The notes: generated from the sequence alone by a model not told the origin. A stretch of DNA of 64,000 nucleotides from an uncultured Oscillospiraceae bacterium (GCA_910587505.1 CAJULD010000012.1:7791-71790); one strand, 5' to 3'. Positions 46,471 through 55,572 are shown, numbered from the stretch's first letter. Numbers and translations: made by a program.

Positions 46471-47331
46471 ATGGAAATTCTGATTATATCCGGTCTTTCC
46501 GGCGGAGGGAAGAGCAAGGCGGCGTCCTTCCTGGAGGACATGGGATTTTATATTGTGGACAACATGCCGGCGGGAATGATCCTGAAATTTGCGGAATTCT
46601 GCGCCGCGGGCAGCGGACGCTACCACAGGGTGGCTCTGGTCTACGATGTGCGCACCGCTGACAGCTTTGACGAATTTCTGGAGGTCCTGGACACCCTGCG
46701 GAAGCGGGAGTACGACTGCCGGCTGCTGTTCCTGGAGGCGGACGTGGGGACTGTTATCAAACGTTACAAGGAGACCCGCCGGATGCATCCGCTTCAGGAG
46801 CGCTGCGGCTCTCTGGAGACTGCGGTGGACCGGGAGATCCATCTGATGGCCCCGGTGCGGGAGAAAGCGGACGTGGTCATCAATTCCACCACCTATTCAA
46901 CCGCCCGCCTGCGGGGAGAGCTGCTCCGGCTGTTCGGCGGCAGCCAGAGTGCGGTGGAAATGCAGGTCAGTCTGGTGTCCTTCGGCTTCAAACACGGCCT
47001 GCCGCTGGAAGCCGACCTGGTGTTCGACGTACGCTTCATGCCCAATCCCTTTTATATTGATACGATGAAGAGCAGGACCGGTCTGGACCCGGAGGTCCGG
47101 GACTACGTATTCTCTTTCCGTGAGACAGAACAGTTCATGGAGAAGCTGCGGGAGCTGCTCCGCTTTGTCCTGCCCCTGTACCGGGAGGAGGGAAAGACCA
47201 TACTGGTGGTGGCGGTGGGGTGCACCGGCGGGCACCACCGGTCCGTGGCGGTGACCCGGTCTCTGGCGGAATATATCCGTTCGCTGGGGTATCAGGTAAC
47301 GGAAAATCACCGGGATATGACAAGGACGTAG
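46471..47331 (+). CDS. rapZ: RapZ-family nucleotide-binding protein (YvcJ)
   Basis: AGGGAGAGAGAAAG precedes ATG 46471. The 286-residue protein has a Walker A variant (GLSGGGKSKA instead of the usual GLSGAGKS), VDNMPAGMI, and the C-terminal VAVGCTGGHHRSVAVTRSLAEY motif. In enterobacteria RapZ controls GlmS mRNA decay; in Gram-positives (YvcJ) it hydrolyses nucleotides and affects cell-wall precursor supply and competence. Its place between murB and yvcK fits cell-wall metabolism. Confidence 0.95.
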   Translation: MEILIISGLSGGGKSKAASFLEDMGFYIVDNMPAGMILKFAEFCAAGSGRYHRVALVYDVRTADSFDEFLEVLDTLRKREYDCRLLFLEADVGTVIKRYKETRRMHPLQERCGSLETAVDREIHLMAPVREKADVVINSTTYSTARLRGELLRLFGGSQSAVEMQVSLVSFGFKHGLPLEADLVFDVRFMPNPFYIDTMKSRTGLDPEVRDYVFSFRETEQFMEKLRELLRFVLPLYREEGKTILVVAVGCTGGHHRSVAVTRSLAEYIRSLGYQVTENHRDMTRT

Positions 47332-47391
47332 GAGCAGGAAGTTTTTCAATTAAATATTCATCTTATTTTGTTAAAAGAAGTGTAAATTGCT

Positions 47392-48429
47392 ATGACAGAA
47401 AACAATCTATACCGCGGTCCCAGCGGCAAGGGACCGAAAATCACCGCCATCGGCGGCGGGACGGGCCTTTCCACCATGCTGCGGGGCCTGAAGCGGCACA
47501 CCAACAATCTGACCGCCATTGTCACCGTAGCGGACGACGGCGGCGGCTCCGGCGTGCTGCGGCAGGAGCTGGGAATGCTGCCGCCGGGAGACGTCCGTAA
47601 CTGTCTGGAGGCGCTGGCCAATGTGGAACCGTTGATGGGGGAACTGCTCCATTACCGGTTTACCGAGGGCTCGCTGAAGGGACAGAGCTTCGGCAATCTG
47701 TTTCTGGCGGCGCTTAACGGCATCTCCGGCGGAAGCTTCGATCAGGCGGTCAGCCGGATGAGCCAGGTGCTGGCCATCACCGGAAGGGTGATTCCAGTGA
47801 CCAACACCGACGTGCAGCTGGAGGCGGAATTTGAAAACGGAGCCAGAGTTCTGGGCGAATCCAAGATTTTCTACTGCAAAAAGCGGGAGAACTGCCGCAT
47901 CCGGCAGGTGCGGCTGCTGCCGGAGCGTCCGGCGGCGCTGGAGCCTGCGCTGGAAGCCATCCGGGAGGCGGATATGATCCTGCTGGGGCCCGGAAGCCTG
48001 TATACCAGCATCATCCCGAACCTGCTGGTAGACGGGGTGGCCCAGGCAATCGCCGGGTCCGGCGCTCTGAAGATTTACATCGCCAACGTCATGACCCAAG
48101 AGGGGGAGACGGAAGGCTGCACCAATGCAGACCATATTCGGGCCATTTTCCAGCACTCCCTGCCGGGGCTGTTCCACCTGTGTCTGGTGAATTCCTCCAC
48201 CATCCCGCCGGAGGTGGTGGAGCGCTACGCTCAGGAGGGGGCGGAGCCGCTTCTCTTCGACCGGGCCCGGTGCGCCGAACTGGGGGTGGAGCTGGTCAGC
48301 CGTCCGGTGTCCGCCGTGCGGGACGGCTATGTCCGCCACGACCCGGAGTTGCTGGCCGCGGCTCTGCTGGAGCTCCACGCCCAGAGAAGCGTCCGCATCG
48401 CGGGTCTGGGGAGGTACCGGACGGAATGA
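47392..48429 (+). CDS. yvcK: YvcK-family UDP-GlcNAc-binding regulator
   Basis: The start ATG 47392 has only a weak AGAAGTG site. The 345-residue protein has ITAIGGGTGLSTMLRGLKRHT, TVADDGGGSGVLRQELGMLPPGDVRNCL and LGPGSLYTSIIPNLLVDGVA, all family hallmarks. YvcK (GlmR) links central carbon metabolism to peptidoglycan precursor synthesis. In most Bacillota whiA follows immediately, but here it is 7.2 kb away. Confidence 0.95.
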   Translation: MTENNLYRGPSGKGPKITAIGGGTGLSTMLRGLKRHTNNLTAIVTVADDGGGSGVLRQELGMLPPGDVRNCLEALANVEPLMGELLHYRFTEGSLKGQSFGNLFLAALNGISGGSFDQAVSRMSQVLAITGRVIPVTNTDVQLEAEFENGARVLGESKIFYCKKRENCRIRQVRLLPERPAALEPALEAIREADMILLGPGSLYTSIIPNLLVDGVAQAIAGSGALKIYIANVMTQEGETEGCTNADHIRAIFQHSLPGLFHLCLVNSSTIPPEVVERYAQEGAEPLLFDRARCAELGVELVSRPVSAVRDGYVRHDPELLAAALLELHAQRSVRIAGLGRYRTE

Positions 48430-48615
48430 GAATCTGTACTGATTCTTTCTTTGAAAGAAAAAGGATCCACAGGACTTCAGAAATGCTGCATTTTGCTTCC
48501 CGAGAACTTCCCGGAGAGGGGCTGCCCCGCGGTTTTGCAACAGGTTAACGGATACGCCGGTTGAATGGATTATGAATACAGATTTTTATTGGAGAAACGG
48601 TATGAGGAGGGCGAC

Positions 48616-48870
48616 ATGGCAAAACTGACCTCCATGATGAACATCGGGAAAGAGATGGAGCGGAAGCTGACCTCTGTCGGCATCACTTCCGCCGAGCAGC
48701 TGATGGCCGTCGGGGCAAAGCAGGCGTTCTCTCTGATGAAGCAGGCGTATCCCCGTGTCTGTCTGGTGCACCTGTACACGCTGGAGGGCGCGGTCAGCCA
48801 GACGGAGTACAACAGCCTTTCCCTGGAGAAGAAAAAAGAGTTGAAGAGATTCAGCGATTCTCTGAACTGA
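48616..48870 (+). CDS. TfoX C-terminal domain protein
   Basis: GAGGAGGGCGAC precedes ATG 48616; an upstream in-frame start at 48565 has no site. The 84-residue protein matches the TfoX_C helical-hairpin domain (MMNIGKEMERKLTSVGITSAEQLMAVGAKQAFSLMKQAYP...LYTLEGAVSQ). In gamma-proteobacteria the full protein regulates competence. Stand-alone C-terminal domains are common in Clostridia and have no proven role. Confidence 0.9.
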   Translation: MAKLTSMMNIGKEMERKLTSVGITSAEQLMAVGAKQAFSLMKQAYPRVCLVHLYTLEGAVSQTEYNSLSLEKKKELKRFSDSLN

Positions 48871-48875
48871 TTCAC

Positions 48876-48926
48876 AAAAACAGGAGAGCGTCCTCTGCTG
48901 TGGGCAGAGGACGCTCTCCTGTTTTT
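48876..48926. terminator. 23-bp bidirectional terminator
   Basis: AAAAACAGGAGAGCG...CTGC (48876-48898) and its exact inverse (48904-48926) form a 23-bp stem ending in TTTTT on either strand. Confidence 0.92.
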
Positions 48927-49035
48927 CCGGTAAAATGCCGGCCTCCATCTCCCGGCAGGTCGCGGAGCGACGCAAATGGCCCGGATTTTTGGACGTCCTG
49001 GCCAGCCCTGCCGTTTCAAAGGGATACAACCCGCG

Positions 49036-49314
49036 CTATCGTTTATTGCTGCCTATCCAGTAGCATCCAGCACCAATAACAGCAGCAAGGAACTCGATTG
49101 CCTGGACATAAACATTGAATTCTCTCCAACCAATCACAAAACCAGAACCCCAATATATGACAACGAACACAGCAATAGATATGATGATTCGTATCATTAC
49201 CTCTTTTTTGATTACTTCTCTTTTCACAAGTACCATTCCCGCAAAAATCAGCACGAACATCGTTCCTGCAAAAATTGTGACAGAAAGGATAATGTCTGAC
49301 ATTACGCTGCCCAT
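49036..49314 (-). CDS. Small membrane protein, AT-rich
   Basis: ATG 49314 follows GAGGTAATTTT. The 92-residue protein has three membrane helices (IILSVTIFAGTMFVLIFAGM, IIISIAVFVVIYWGSGFVIG, AIEFLAAVIGAGCYWIG). Base composition here is clearly more AT-rich than all neighbours, so it may be a recent arrival. It has its own promoter. Function is unknown. Confidence 0.75.
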   Translation of the reverse strand: MGSVMSDIILSVTIFAGTMFVLIFAGMVLVKREVIKKEVMIRIIISIAVFVVIYWGSGFVIGWREFNVYVQAIEFLAAVIGAGCYWIGSNKR

Positions 49315-49342
49315 AAAATTACCTCGCAATATTGATGAAGTC

Positions 49343-49371
49343 AGTATAACACATCAGCAAAAGCAAATCAA
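49343..49371 (-). promoter_or_regulatory. Promoter for the AT-rich membrane protein gene
   Basis: On the reverse strand TTGATT (49371-49366), a 17-bp spacer and TATACT (49348-49343). Confidence 0.8.
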
Positions 49372-49514
49372 TCAACCGGATTGGAAACTTTATCGGCCTC
49401 CTTTTCAGTCCGCTGTGTCTCTCTTACCCGGCGCATACGGGGCCCGTCGTCTGAAAAAGGCAGAGGACGCGACCACATGGCCGGGCTTTTACAAGACAAG
49501 ACGGGAAAGCTCTG

Positions 49515-50396
49515 TTATAAATTGCTTCCCCGCTGGTCGCCCCCGCCCCGGAGCCAGTTTCCCACGCTGGTCAGGCACAGCAGCGTCACCACCAGAAACG
49601 CGCCGGGAATGAGGATAATCCACCAGGCCCCGCTCAGCAGCGCCTTCTCCGCAAGAGACAGCATGCTGCCCCAGCTGATGACCTCCAGCGGCAGGCCAAG
49701 GCCCATGAAGCTGAGGGTAGATTCCGATGCAATGGCAGAGCGGACGTTCATCACCACCATGAACATGATGGAGGAAAAGAAGTTGGGCGCCAGATGCCGC
49801 CGGAGGACATGGAAGAACCCCGCTCCCATGCATTGGGCCGCCAGCACGTACTCGCTGCTCCGCAGCCGCCGCACCTCGCTGCGGACCACCCTGGCCACAC
49901 TGGTCCATCCCGTAACGCCGATGACTACCGACAGACTGAGCACATCCGGTTTACCCAGAATGGCCTGAAGCAGGACGATCAGCAGCAGGGAAGGGATGCT
50001 GAGGAAAATTTCCGTCAGCCGCATCAGCAGCTCGTCCAGCCACCGGGGAGACAGGCCGCTGACCGTTCCAAACAGCACCGCCAGGGCCGTGGAGATGGCG
50101 GTAGCAAAAAAGCCGATCAGGAGGGAGGCGCGCCCGCCGTGCCAGATCATGGAAAAAATATCCCTGCCCATGGTATCGGCGCCGAACCAGAAATCCGGGC
50201 CGGGGGCTTCCATGGCATGGACCAGGTCCATGTAGGCCGGGTCCCTGGGAATAAACAGCTCACAGCACAGGCATCCCGTCACGATCACCAGCAGTCCCGC
50301 CATAGCCAACACCGGCTTTCCCCTGTGCCACGGGAGCTCCTTCGGAGGAGGAGGCTGGGGCGTTCGCGCTCCAACCAGGACAAATCGTTCATCCAT
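49515..50396 (-). CDS. Peptide/nickel-type ABC transporter permease (DppC-like)
   Basis: The 293-residue protein starts at ATG 50396, overlapping the DppB-like gene by 8 nt. It has the OppC N-terminal segment, the FGADTMGRDIFSMIWHGGRASLLIGF block and the EAA-type loop (YVLAAQCMGAGFFHVLRRHLAPN), with five or six membrane helices. It is the last gene of the five-gene operon. Confidence 0.93.
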   Translation of the reverse strand: MDERFVLVGARTPQPPPPKELPWHRGKPVLAMAGLLVIVTGCLCCELFIPRDPAYMDLVHAMEAPGPDFWFGADTMGRDIFSMIWHGGRASLLIGFFATAISTALAVLFGTVSGLSPRWLDELLMRLTEIFLSIPSLLLIVLLQAILGKPDVLSLSVVIGVTGWTSVARVVRSEVRRLRSSEYVLAAQCMGAGFFHVLRRHLAPNFFSSIMFMVVMNVRSAIASESTLSFMGLGLPLEVISWGSMLSLAEKALLSGAWWIILIPGAFLVVTLLCLTSVGNWLRGGGDQRGSNL

Positions 50397-51387
50397 GGTC
50401 TGTCACCTCCGGCGTTTCTCCGCTGCGCATTCTGGGGTCGATCCGCTCGCTGACGATCTGAGCCAGGATGTTGCAGAGAATCACCAGTCCGCCGGATAAA
50501 ATGCACAGCAGCATCAGCAGATTGTAGTCCTGATACCGGGCGCTTTCATAGGAGAGGGTACCGATGCCGGGATAGGAGAATACGGTTTCGACAATGTAAG
50601 TGCCCCCCAGAATATGGGGAACGGAGATCGCCATCAGGCTAAGATAGGTGGGCAGCACGCTCCGCAGGCAGTGACGGAACAGCACTTTACGGCGGCCAAG
50701 GCCCTTGGCCCTGGCCAGCAGCACATAGTCCGCACGGATCTCCTCCAGCAGCCTGTTACGGATCATGTAGGCGTAATACCACAGGTGGCCGGCCACCGTC
50801 ACCGTCAGGGGCAGCACCAGGTGTACCGCCCGGTTGGCAATTCCACCGCCCCCGATGGTGTAAGCGCCGCTGCTTGGCAGCCAGCGCAGGTGGACGGAAA
50901 AGATCAGAATCAGGACGAGAGACATCCAGAATTCCGGTATGCAGCTGACAACGGTTCCTGCTTTACAGATAAAGCGGTCCAATAAATTTCCTTCATTCCA
51001 TGCGCATATTGCGCCCAGCGCCAGCGCCCCGGTAAAGATCAGAAGGAATCCGATCCCGCCGAGAATCAATGTGTTGGGCAGGCGGGCAGCGATGACGGAC
51101 AAAGCCTCCGTCCTGTACTTGTAGGAGATGCCAAAATCACCCCGGACGGCGCCTTCCAGCCAGCGGATATACTGCACGTGGACCGGCCGGTCCAGACCCA
51201 GCCGCGCCTCCGCCTGTTCCCGCTCCTGTACGGTCATCTTTTCCGCCCGGTCCCCATAGTAGGAGACCAGCGGGTCGCCGGGAGCCAGCCGCGCGACATA
51301 GAAGGCGGCCAGGGAGAGGAGGAACAGGCTGACGGCGAAGCTCAGTACTTTGCCCCCATAGTATAAAAATGGATTTTTCTGTCTCAT
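50389..51387 (-). CDS. Peptide/nickel-type ABC transporter permease (DppB-like)
   Basis: ATG 51387 overlaps the upstream ATPase gene by 4 nt. The 332-residue protein has the DppB layout: FYVARLAPGDPLVSYYG, RLGLDRPVHVQYIRWLEGAVRGDFGISY, and the loop DYVLLARAKGLGRRKVLFRHCLRSVLP. It forms the channel with the DppC-like subunit. Confidence 0.93.
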   Translation of the reverse strand: MRQKNPFLYYGGKVLSFAVSLFLLSLAAFYVARLAPGDPLVSYYGDRAEKMTVQEREQAEARLGLDRPVHVQYIRWLEGAVRGDFGISYKYRTEALSVIAARLPNTLILGGIGFLLIFTGALALGAICAWNEGNLLDRFICKAGTVVSCIPEFWMSLVLILIFSVHLRWLPSSGAYTIGGGGIANRAVHLVLPLTVTVAGHLWYYAYMIRNRLLEEIRADYVLLARAKGLGRRKVLFRHCLRSVLPTYLSLMAISVPHILGGTYIVETVFSYPGIGTLSYESARYQDYNLLMLLCILSGGLVILCNILAQIVSERIDPRMRSGETPEVTDHG

Positions 51388-52283
51388 GAGGCCGCTCCTT
51401 TCCGTAGCACCCGGTGGCCGGGAAGAACCTCCGTCAGCACGCCTTCCCGGTCGAATTGCGCGGAATCGAAGATGACCGGGGTTCTGGCCCGCTCCCTGCA
51501 GGGGTCCGGAACGGGAATGGCAGAGAGCAACGCCTGGGTGTAGGGATGGAGCGGGTTGGCAAACAGCTCTCCGGACGGCGCTTCCTCCACCAGCTTTCCC
51601 CCCAGCATGACGCCCACCCGGTCGCAGAGATAACGGACCACCGCCAGATCGTGGGCGATAAAGAGAAAGGTAAATCCATGCTCCCGCTGCAAATGCCTGA
51701 AGAGGTTGATGATCTGGGCCTGAATGGATACGTCCAGGGAGGCGATCGGCTCGTCCGCCACCAGCAGTTCCGGACTCATACTCAGCGCCCTCGCGATGGC
51801 TACCCGCTGCCGCTGTCCGCCGGACAGCTCGGGCGGACGCCTGTCCAGACAGCCGGGATCCAGTCCCACGCACTTCAGCTGAAACGCAGCCTCCTCCCGG
51901 AGGGAGCCCCGGGGCGGCCGGATGTGATGGATCTCCAGGGGCTCGCTGATAATGGCGGCCACGGTCATCCGCGGATTCAGGCTGGAGGTGGAATCCTGAA
52001 AGATCATCTGGCGGGAGGTTTGCAGCAGCTTTCTGTGGGAGCGGAACTGTCCGGGGTCGCAGATGTTGACGCCCAGATACCGGATCTTTCCGGCGGAAGG
52101 GGAGAGAATGCTCATGACGCATTTGGCAACGGTGGACTTTCCGGACCCGGATTCGCCTACCAGACCGAAAATCTCTCCCTTTTGCATCTGAAAGGACACG
52201 TCGTCCACCGCACGCACAGTCCGTTTCCGCCCCAGGCGAAAGTCGTGGGTCAGATGCTGTATATCCAGCAGAATTTCAGGCAT
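51384..52283 (-). CDS. Peptide/nickel-type ABC transporter ATPase (DppF-like)
   Basis: AAGGAGGCTGGTCCC precedes ATG 52283. The 299-residue protein has Walker A (GESGSGKST), the Q-loop MIFQDSTSSLNPRMTV, signature LSGGQRQRV, Walker B (LLVADEPIASLD) and the oligopeptide-transporter C-terminal LHPYTQALLSAIP motif. Confidence 0.95.
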   Translation of the reverse strand: MPEILLDIQHLTHDFRLGRKRTVRAVDDVSFQMQKGEIFGLVGESGSGKSTVAKCVMSILSPSAGKIRYLGVNICDPGQFRSHRKLLQTSRQMIFQDSTSSLNPRMTVAAIISEPLEIHHIRPPRGSLREEAAFQLKCVGLDPGCLDRRPPELSGGQRQRVAIARALSMSPELLVADEPIASLDVSIQAQIINLFRHLQREHGFTFLFIAHDLAVVRYLCDRVGVMLGGKLVEEAPSGELFANPLHPYTQALLSAIPVPDPCRERARTPVIFDSAQFDREGVLTEVLPGHRVLRKGAAS

Positions 52284-53280
52284 GGGACCAGCCTCCTTGA
52301 ATTTTGGGCGCGCGCGCATCCAGCAGCCAGGTGGCCGCGTAATGGGTGTCGCTGATTCGGAACATGGGGGGCGCTTCCTGGTAGTCGATAGCCAGGGCAT
52401 ACTCGTTCCGGCAGGCGAAGGCGTCCCCTTTGGGAGGATCGATCAGGGAAGGCGGCATGCCGGGAATGGTGTAGAGGGGCTGTCCATCCTCCGCCCAGGC
52501 GGGGAGGGAACGCAGCAATCCCCATGTATAGGGGTGGCGGGGGTCGTAAAAAATATCCTCCACAGTGCCGTACTCCACGATTTTTCCCGCGTACATGACC
52601 GCCACCCGGTCCGCCGCCCGGGCCACCACGCCCAGATCATGGGTGACCAGAATCGCGGCGGCGCCCAGTCTGGCCTGTACGTCCCGGAGGAGGTCCAGAA
52701 TCTGGGCCTGGATCGTCACATCCAGAGCGGTGGTAGGCTCGTCCGCAAAGAGAATTCTGGGGCCGGAGGCCAGGGCAATGGCCATGACGGAGCGCTGCCG
52801 CATTCCGCCGGAAAATTCGTGAGGATACCGGCCATACCGCTCTTCGCCGCCGGGGATACCCACCAGATCCATCAGCTCCAGCACCCGGCGGCGCACGGCC
52901 GCCTTTTTTGCTTTCGGCTGGTGGACCCGCACGGCCTCGGCAATCTGCGCGCCGATGGTAATGGTGGGATTCAGCGCAGTCAGGGGATCCTGGAACACCA
53001 TGGAGAACAGGCGGCCCCGCAGGCGCTCCATGTCCCGCTGGGTATAATGGGTGATGTCCGTCCCGTCCGCCAGGATGGTCCCGCCCCGGATCCATCCGTT
53101 TCCGGGCAGCAGCTTCATGATGGACCGGCACAGCACGCTCTTTCCACAGCCGGACTCCCCCACAATGGCCAGCACCTCGCCGGGGGAGAGGGAAAAGGAC
53201 ACGTCCCGCACCGCCTCCACCTCGCCCTGGGCTGTGCGGAAGCTGACGGACAGGTTTTTAATTTCCAGCAATACTGACAT
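52276..53280 (-). CDS. Peptide/nickel-type ABC transporter ATPase (DppD-like)
   Basis: The 334-residue protein starts at ATG 53280. It has Walker A (GESGCGKSV), MVFQDPLTALNPTITI, the signature FSGGMRQRS, Walker B (ILFADEPTTALD), and the C-terminal HPYTWGLLRSLP with a PPKGDAFACRNEYALAID segment typical of OppD/DppD. It overlaps the next gene by 8 nt. Confidence 0.95.
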   Translation of the reverse strand: MSVLLEIKNLSVSFRTAQGEVEAVRDVSFSLSPGEVLAIVGESGCGKSVLCRSIMKLLPGNGWIRGGTILADGTDITHYTQRDMERLRGRLFSMVFQDPLTALNPTITIGAQIAEAVRVHQPKAKKAAVRRRVLELMDLVGIPGGEERYGRYPHEFSGGMRQRSVMAIALASGPRILFADEPTTALDVTIQAQILDLLRDVQARLGAAAILVTHDLGVVARAADRVAVMYAGKIVEYGTVEDIFYDPRHPYTWGLLRSLPAWAEDGQPLYTIPGMPPSLIDPPKGDAFACRNEYALAIDYQEAPPMFRISDTHYAATWLLDARAPKIQGGWSHA

Positions 53281-53306
53281 AGAATGTTACCTCAAAAACA
53301 GAGAAG

Positions 53307-53363
53307 AAGGGGCTGGTTCTCAGCCCCTTTTGTGTGTCAGAAAAGTGGATACGCCACTTTTCT
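53307..53363 (-). terminator. Two hairpins between the binding-protein and ATPase genes
   Basis: AAGGGGCTG/CAGCCCCTT (53307-53329) and AGAAAAGTGG/CCACTTTTCT (53339-53363). On the reverse strand the first is followed by CTTCTTCTCTG and then TTTTT. They lie inside an operon and would raise binding-protein mRNA relative to the membrane genes. Confidence 0.65.
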
Positions 53364-53412
53364 GAAGAAGTCTCGCTTCGCGCAAAGTGTTTTTCCCCAT
53401 GGGGCGGCCAGA

Positions 53413-53447
53413 GGCCGCCTTTTCAGGAAAAAGTATGGATGCCCCAA
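53413..53447. repeat. Dispersed hairpin with GTATGGATGCC tail
   Basis: CCTTTTCAGGAAAAAG is followed by TATGGATGCC, like the copies at 39191-39230 and 42092-42130. Confidence 0.5.
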
Positions 53448-53451
53448 AGTA

Positions 53452-54987
53452 TCATGCCAGCGTCCACTCCGTGACGTTCCAGAAGACGCCCACCCCGTGG
53501 TGGCCCAGGACGGTGTCCGGCGCAATGCCCTTCAGGGAAGAGGCGGCCACATAGTCCGCGTCCACGTAACAGATAAAGGCGAAAGCGGGATCTTCCGCCA
53601 GCGCGGTCTGGAAATTGGCGTAGGCCTCCCGCCGGACCTCCGGGTCGTCGGACTGGCGGGCTTCGGTGAGGTACCGGTCCACCAGGGGGTTGGAGTAGCC
53701 GGAGTAGTTGGCCCCCTTATCGGTGCCGAAGACCTTGTAGGTGTGATCGTCTGCGTCAAAGGGGCTGCCCCAGCCGATGAGATAGGCCATCTGTCCGCCC
53801 CAGTCCACCCTGGCGGGGACCTCCACGGTGCAGTCGATGCCAACCTCCTGGAGCTGCTGGGCGGCGGCCTGGGCCATGTCCAGCCGGACCTGGTCCCCCG
53901 CGCCCACGCTGAGGACGAAGCCGACCTTCTGTCCATTGCGTTCGTAAAAGCCGCCTTCTCCCATGGTGCACCCGGCGTCTTCCAGTATGGTCCTGGCCCG
54001 GGCGGGGTCGTAGTCGTAGCGCTCCACGTTTTCGTTGTTGTAAACATTGCGCTGGAGGGGACCGTAAGCCGTTACGCCGCAGCCCAGCACCACCGCATCC
54101 AGGATGGCCTGCCGGTCGATGGCATAACAGACAGCGGGAATCAGATCCCGGTTCTCCTGCCAGTAAGGGTTCCGGAAGTTGAACAGGATGCCCCGATAGT
54201 CGGAGGTCTTCATGTTATAGACCGTGCAACCGTCTTTTCCCAGGAAATTTTCCGCATCCTTGGGCGTCAGATGGGCCAGGGTCAGCTCGCCGGCCTGCAT
54301 CTGGACGGCCCTGGCATTGTCGTCAGGGACAATTTTGAAGATGATCTTCTCAATGTTCGCGGGGGTTTTGAAGTAGTCCCCGTTCCGGACCAGGGTAATG
54401 GCCTGGCCCTCGTCCCAGCTGTCCAGCCTGTAGGGGCCGGTGCCCACGGGAGCGCGGAAAAAGGATGACTCCTGCATGTCCTCGCCCTCCAGCAGGTGTC
54501 TGGGCAGCACGGCCATGGTCATATAGTCCAGAAAGGCCGCGTTGGGCGCGGAGAGGCGGAAGGAAATCGTGTGGGCGTCGATGACCGTGATCTCCTCCAC
54601 GTCCTCATAGTTGGGGGCGTTCTCAGAGCCGTTGTCCGGATTCATGATGGCCTCAATGGTGAACTTTACGTCCTCCGCAGTGAAAGGCTCGCCGTCGTGC
54701 CACCTGACGTTTTCCTCCAGATGGAAGGTGCAGATTTCCCCGTCAAACTCCCAGCTTTTTGCCAGACCGGGGATTATCTGGTTGTTGCCGTCGTGGGCGG
54801 TGAGGCCGTTGAAGAGCAGGATGTTGATCTCCCCATGCTCGTCCATGGCGGGATTAATGCGGGTATAATCGCCGCTGGCATAGACGAGGGTATTTCCGTC
54901 GCTCCGGGTTCCGCCGTTTCCGCCGCAGGCGGAGAGGCTCAGCAGCGCCGCAGCAGCCAGCAGCAGGGACAGAATTCTCTTTTTCAT
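53452..54987 (-). CDS. Peptide/nickel-type ABC transporter substrate-binding lipoprotein
   Basis: ATG 54987 follows AAAGGAGAAACCACTG. The 511-residue protein has a lipoprotein signal (LLLAAAALLSLSAC, Cys21 acylated) and an SBP_bac_5 domain: NPAMDEHGEINILLFNGLTAHD, VRWHDGEPFTAEDVKFTIEAI, APVGTGPYRLDSWDEG and YAIDRQAILDAVVLG. It captures an oligopeptide, dipeptide or metal complex; sequence alone does not settle which. It is the first gene of the operon order A-D-F-B-C. Confidence 0.95.
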   Translation of the reverse strand: MKKRILSLLLAAAALLSLSACGGNGGTRSDGNTLVYASGDYTRINPAMDEHGEINILLFNGLTAHDGNNQIIPGLAKSWEFDGEICTFHLEENVRWHDGEPFTAEDVKFTIEAIMNPDNGSENAPNYEDVEEITVIDAHTISFRLSAPNAAFLDYMTMAVLPRHLLEGEDMQESSFFRAPVGTGPYRLDSWDEGQAITLVRNGDYFKTPANIEKIIFKIVPDDNARAVQMQAGELTLAHLTPKDAENFLGKDGCTVYNMKTSDYRGILFNFRNPYWQENRDLIPAVCYAIDRQAILDAVVLGCGVTAYGPLQRNVYNNENVERYDYDPARARTILEDAGCTMGEGGFYERNGQKVGFVLSVGAGDQVRLDMAQAAAQQLQEVGIDCTVEVPARVDWGGQMAYLIGWGSPFDADDHTYKVFGTDKGANYSGYSNPLVDRYLTEARQSDDPEVRREAYANFQTALAEDPAFAFICYVDADYVAASSLKGIAPDTVLGHHGVGVFWNVTEWTLA

Positions 54988-55030
54988 CAGTGGTTTCTCC
55001 TTTGGGGCAGTTTTCGGTTAACCGCTGATT

Positions 55031-55059
55031 ATTATAGTGGACAGTTTTTCCCCGCGCAA
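55031..55059 (-). promoter_or_regulatory. Promoter for the peptide-type ABC operon
   Basis: On the reverse strand TTGCGC (55059-55054), a 17-bp spacer and TATAAT (55036-55031). Confidence 0.65.
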
Positions 55060-55128
55060 GCCGGGGTGGGGGATAGTTTTCTGAGGAAATTTTCGCCGGG
55101 ATCCTCCGCCCTGGTCTCTGCATTTCTG

Positions 55129-55171
55129 AAAAAACCGGGCGGCCCCGTGTACCGATCAGGCCGTCCGGTTT
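55129..55171 (-). terminator. Terminator after the ComFB-like gene
   Basis: On the reverse strand AAACCGGACGGCC pairs with GGCCGCCCGGTTT, followed by a T-run. Confidence 0.85.
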
Positions 55172-55200
55172 CCGTATGGAGCAGATATGGTCGCGGACTT

Positions 55201-55464
55201 TCAGTGCCGGGGAGATTCCTTCACCATCTGCGCGGCCTGAATCAGGGCGGTCCGCACGTCGGTCAGGTGCTGGATACGCATGGTCTCCGCCTTCCGGATC
55301 GCGCCGCCGGCTCGGGTTACCACGTACTGAGGAGGAAGGCGATTGAGCGCCAGCGCGACGATGTCGTTCCGGCACTGCTCGCACAGGCAGCAGTCCAGTT
55401 CCGGCTTTATGGCGTCCAGCTCTTCCTCAACGATGGTTTCCATCACGTTGTCATATTTTTTCAT
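55201..55464 (-). CDS. ComFB-like protein
   Basis: ATG 55464 follows GGAGGTGATT. The 87-residue protein matches the late-competence ComFB family: NVMETIVEEELDAIKPELDCC, CEQCRNDIVALALNRLPPQYVVT, and a short C-terminal helix. The four Cys likely bind zinc. The family occurs widely in bacteria that are not known to be competent, so a competence role is not implied. Confidence 0.88.
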   Translation of the reverse strand: MKKYDNVMETIVEEELDAIKPELDCCLCEQCRNDIVALALNRLPPQYVVTRAGGAIRKAETMRIQHLTDVRTALIQAAQMVKESPRH

Positions 55465-55572
55465 AATCAATCACCTCCGGTTTCCTTTATATCACCGGAA
55501 AGAGGAATTGTCAATGCGCGCATCAGAAATCTCCATAAAATTCCCCCATCGGTAAAATATCCCGTCCAGCCG

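Noticed and set aside
53284..54468. A rightward open frame opposite the binding-protein gene
   Set aside because: Antisense image; the lipoprotein on the other strand has signal, domain, promoter and ribosome site.
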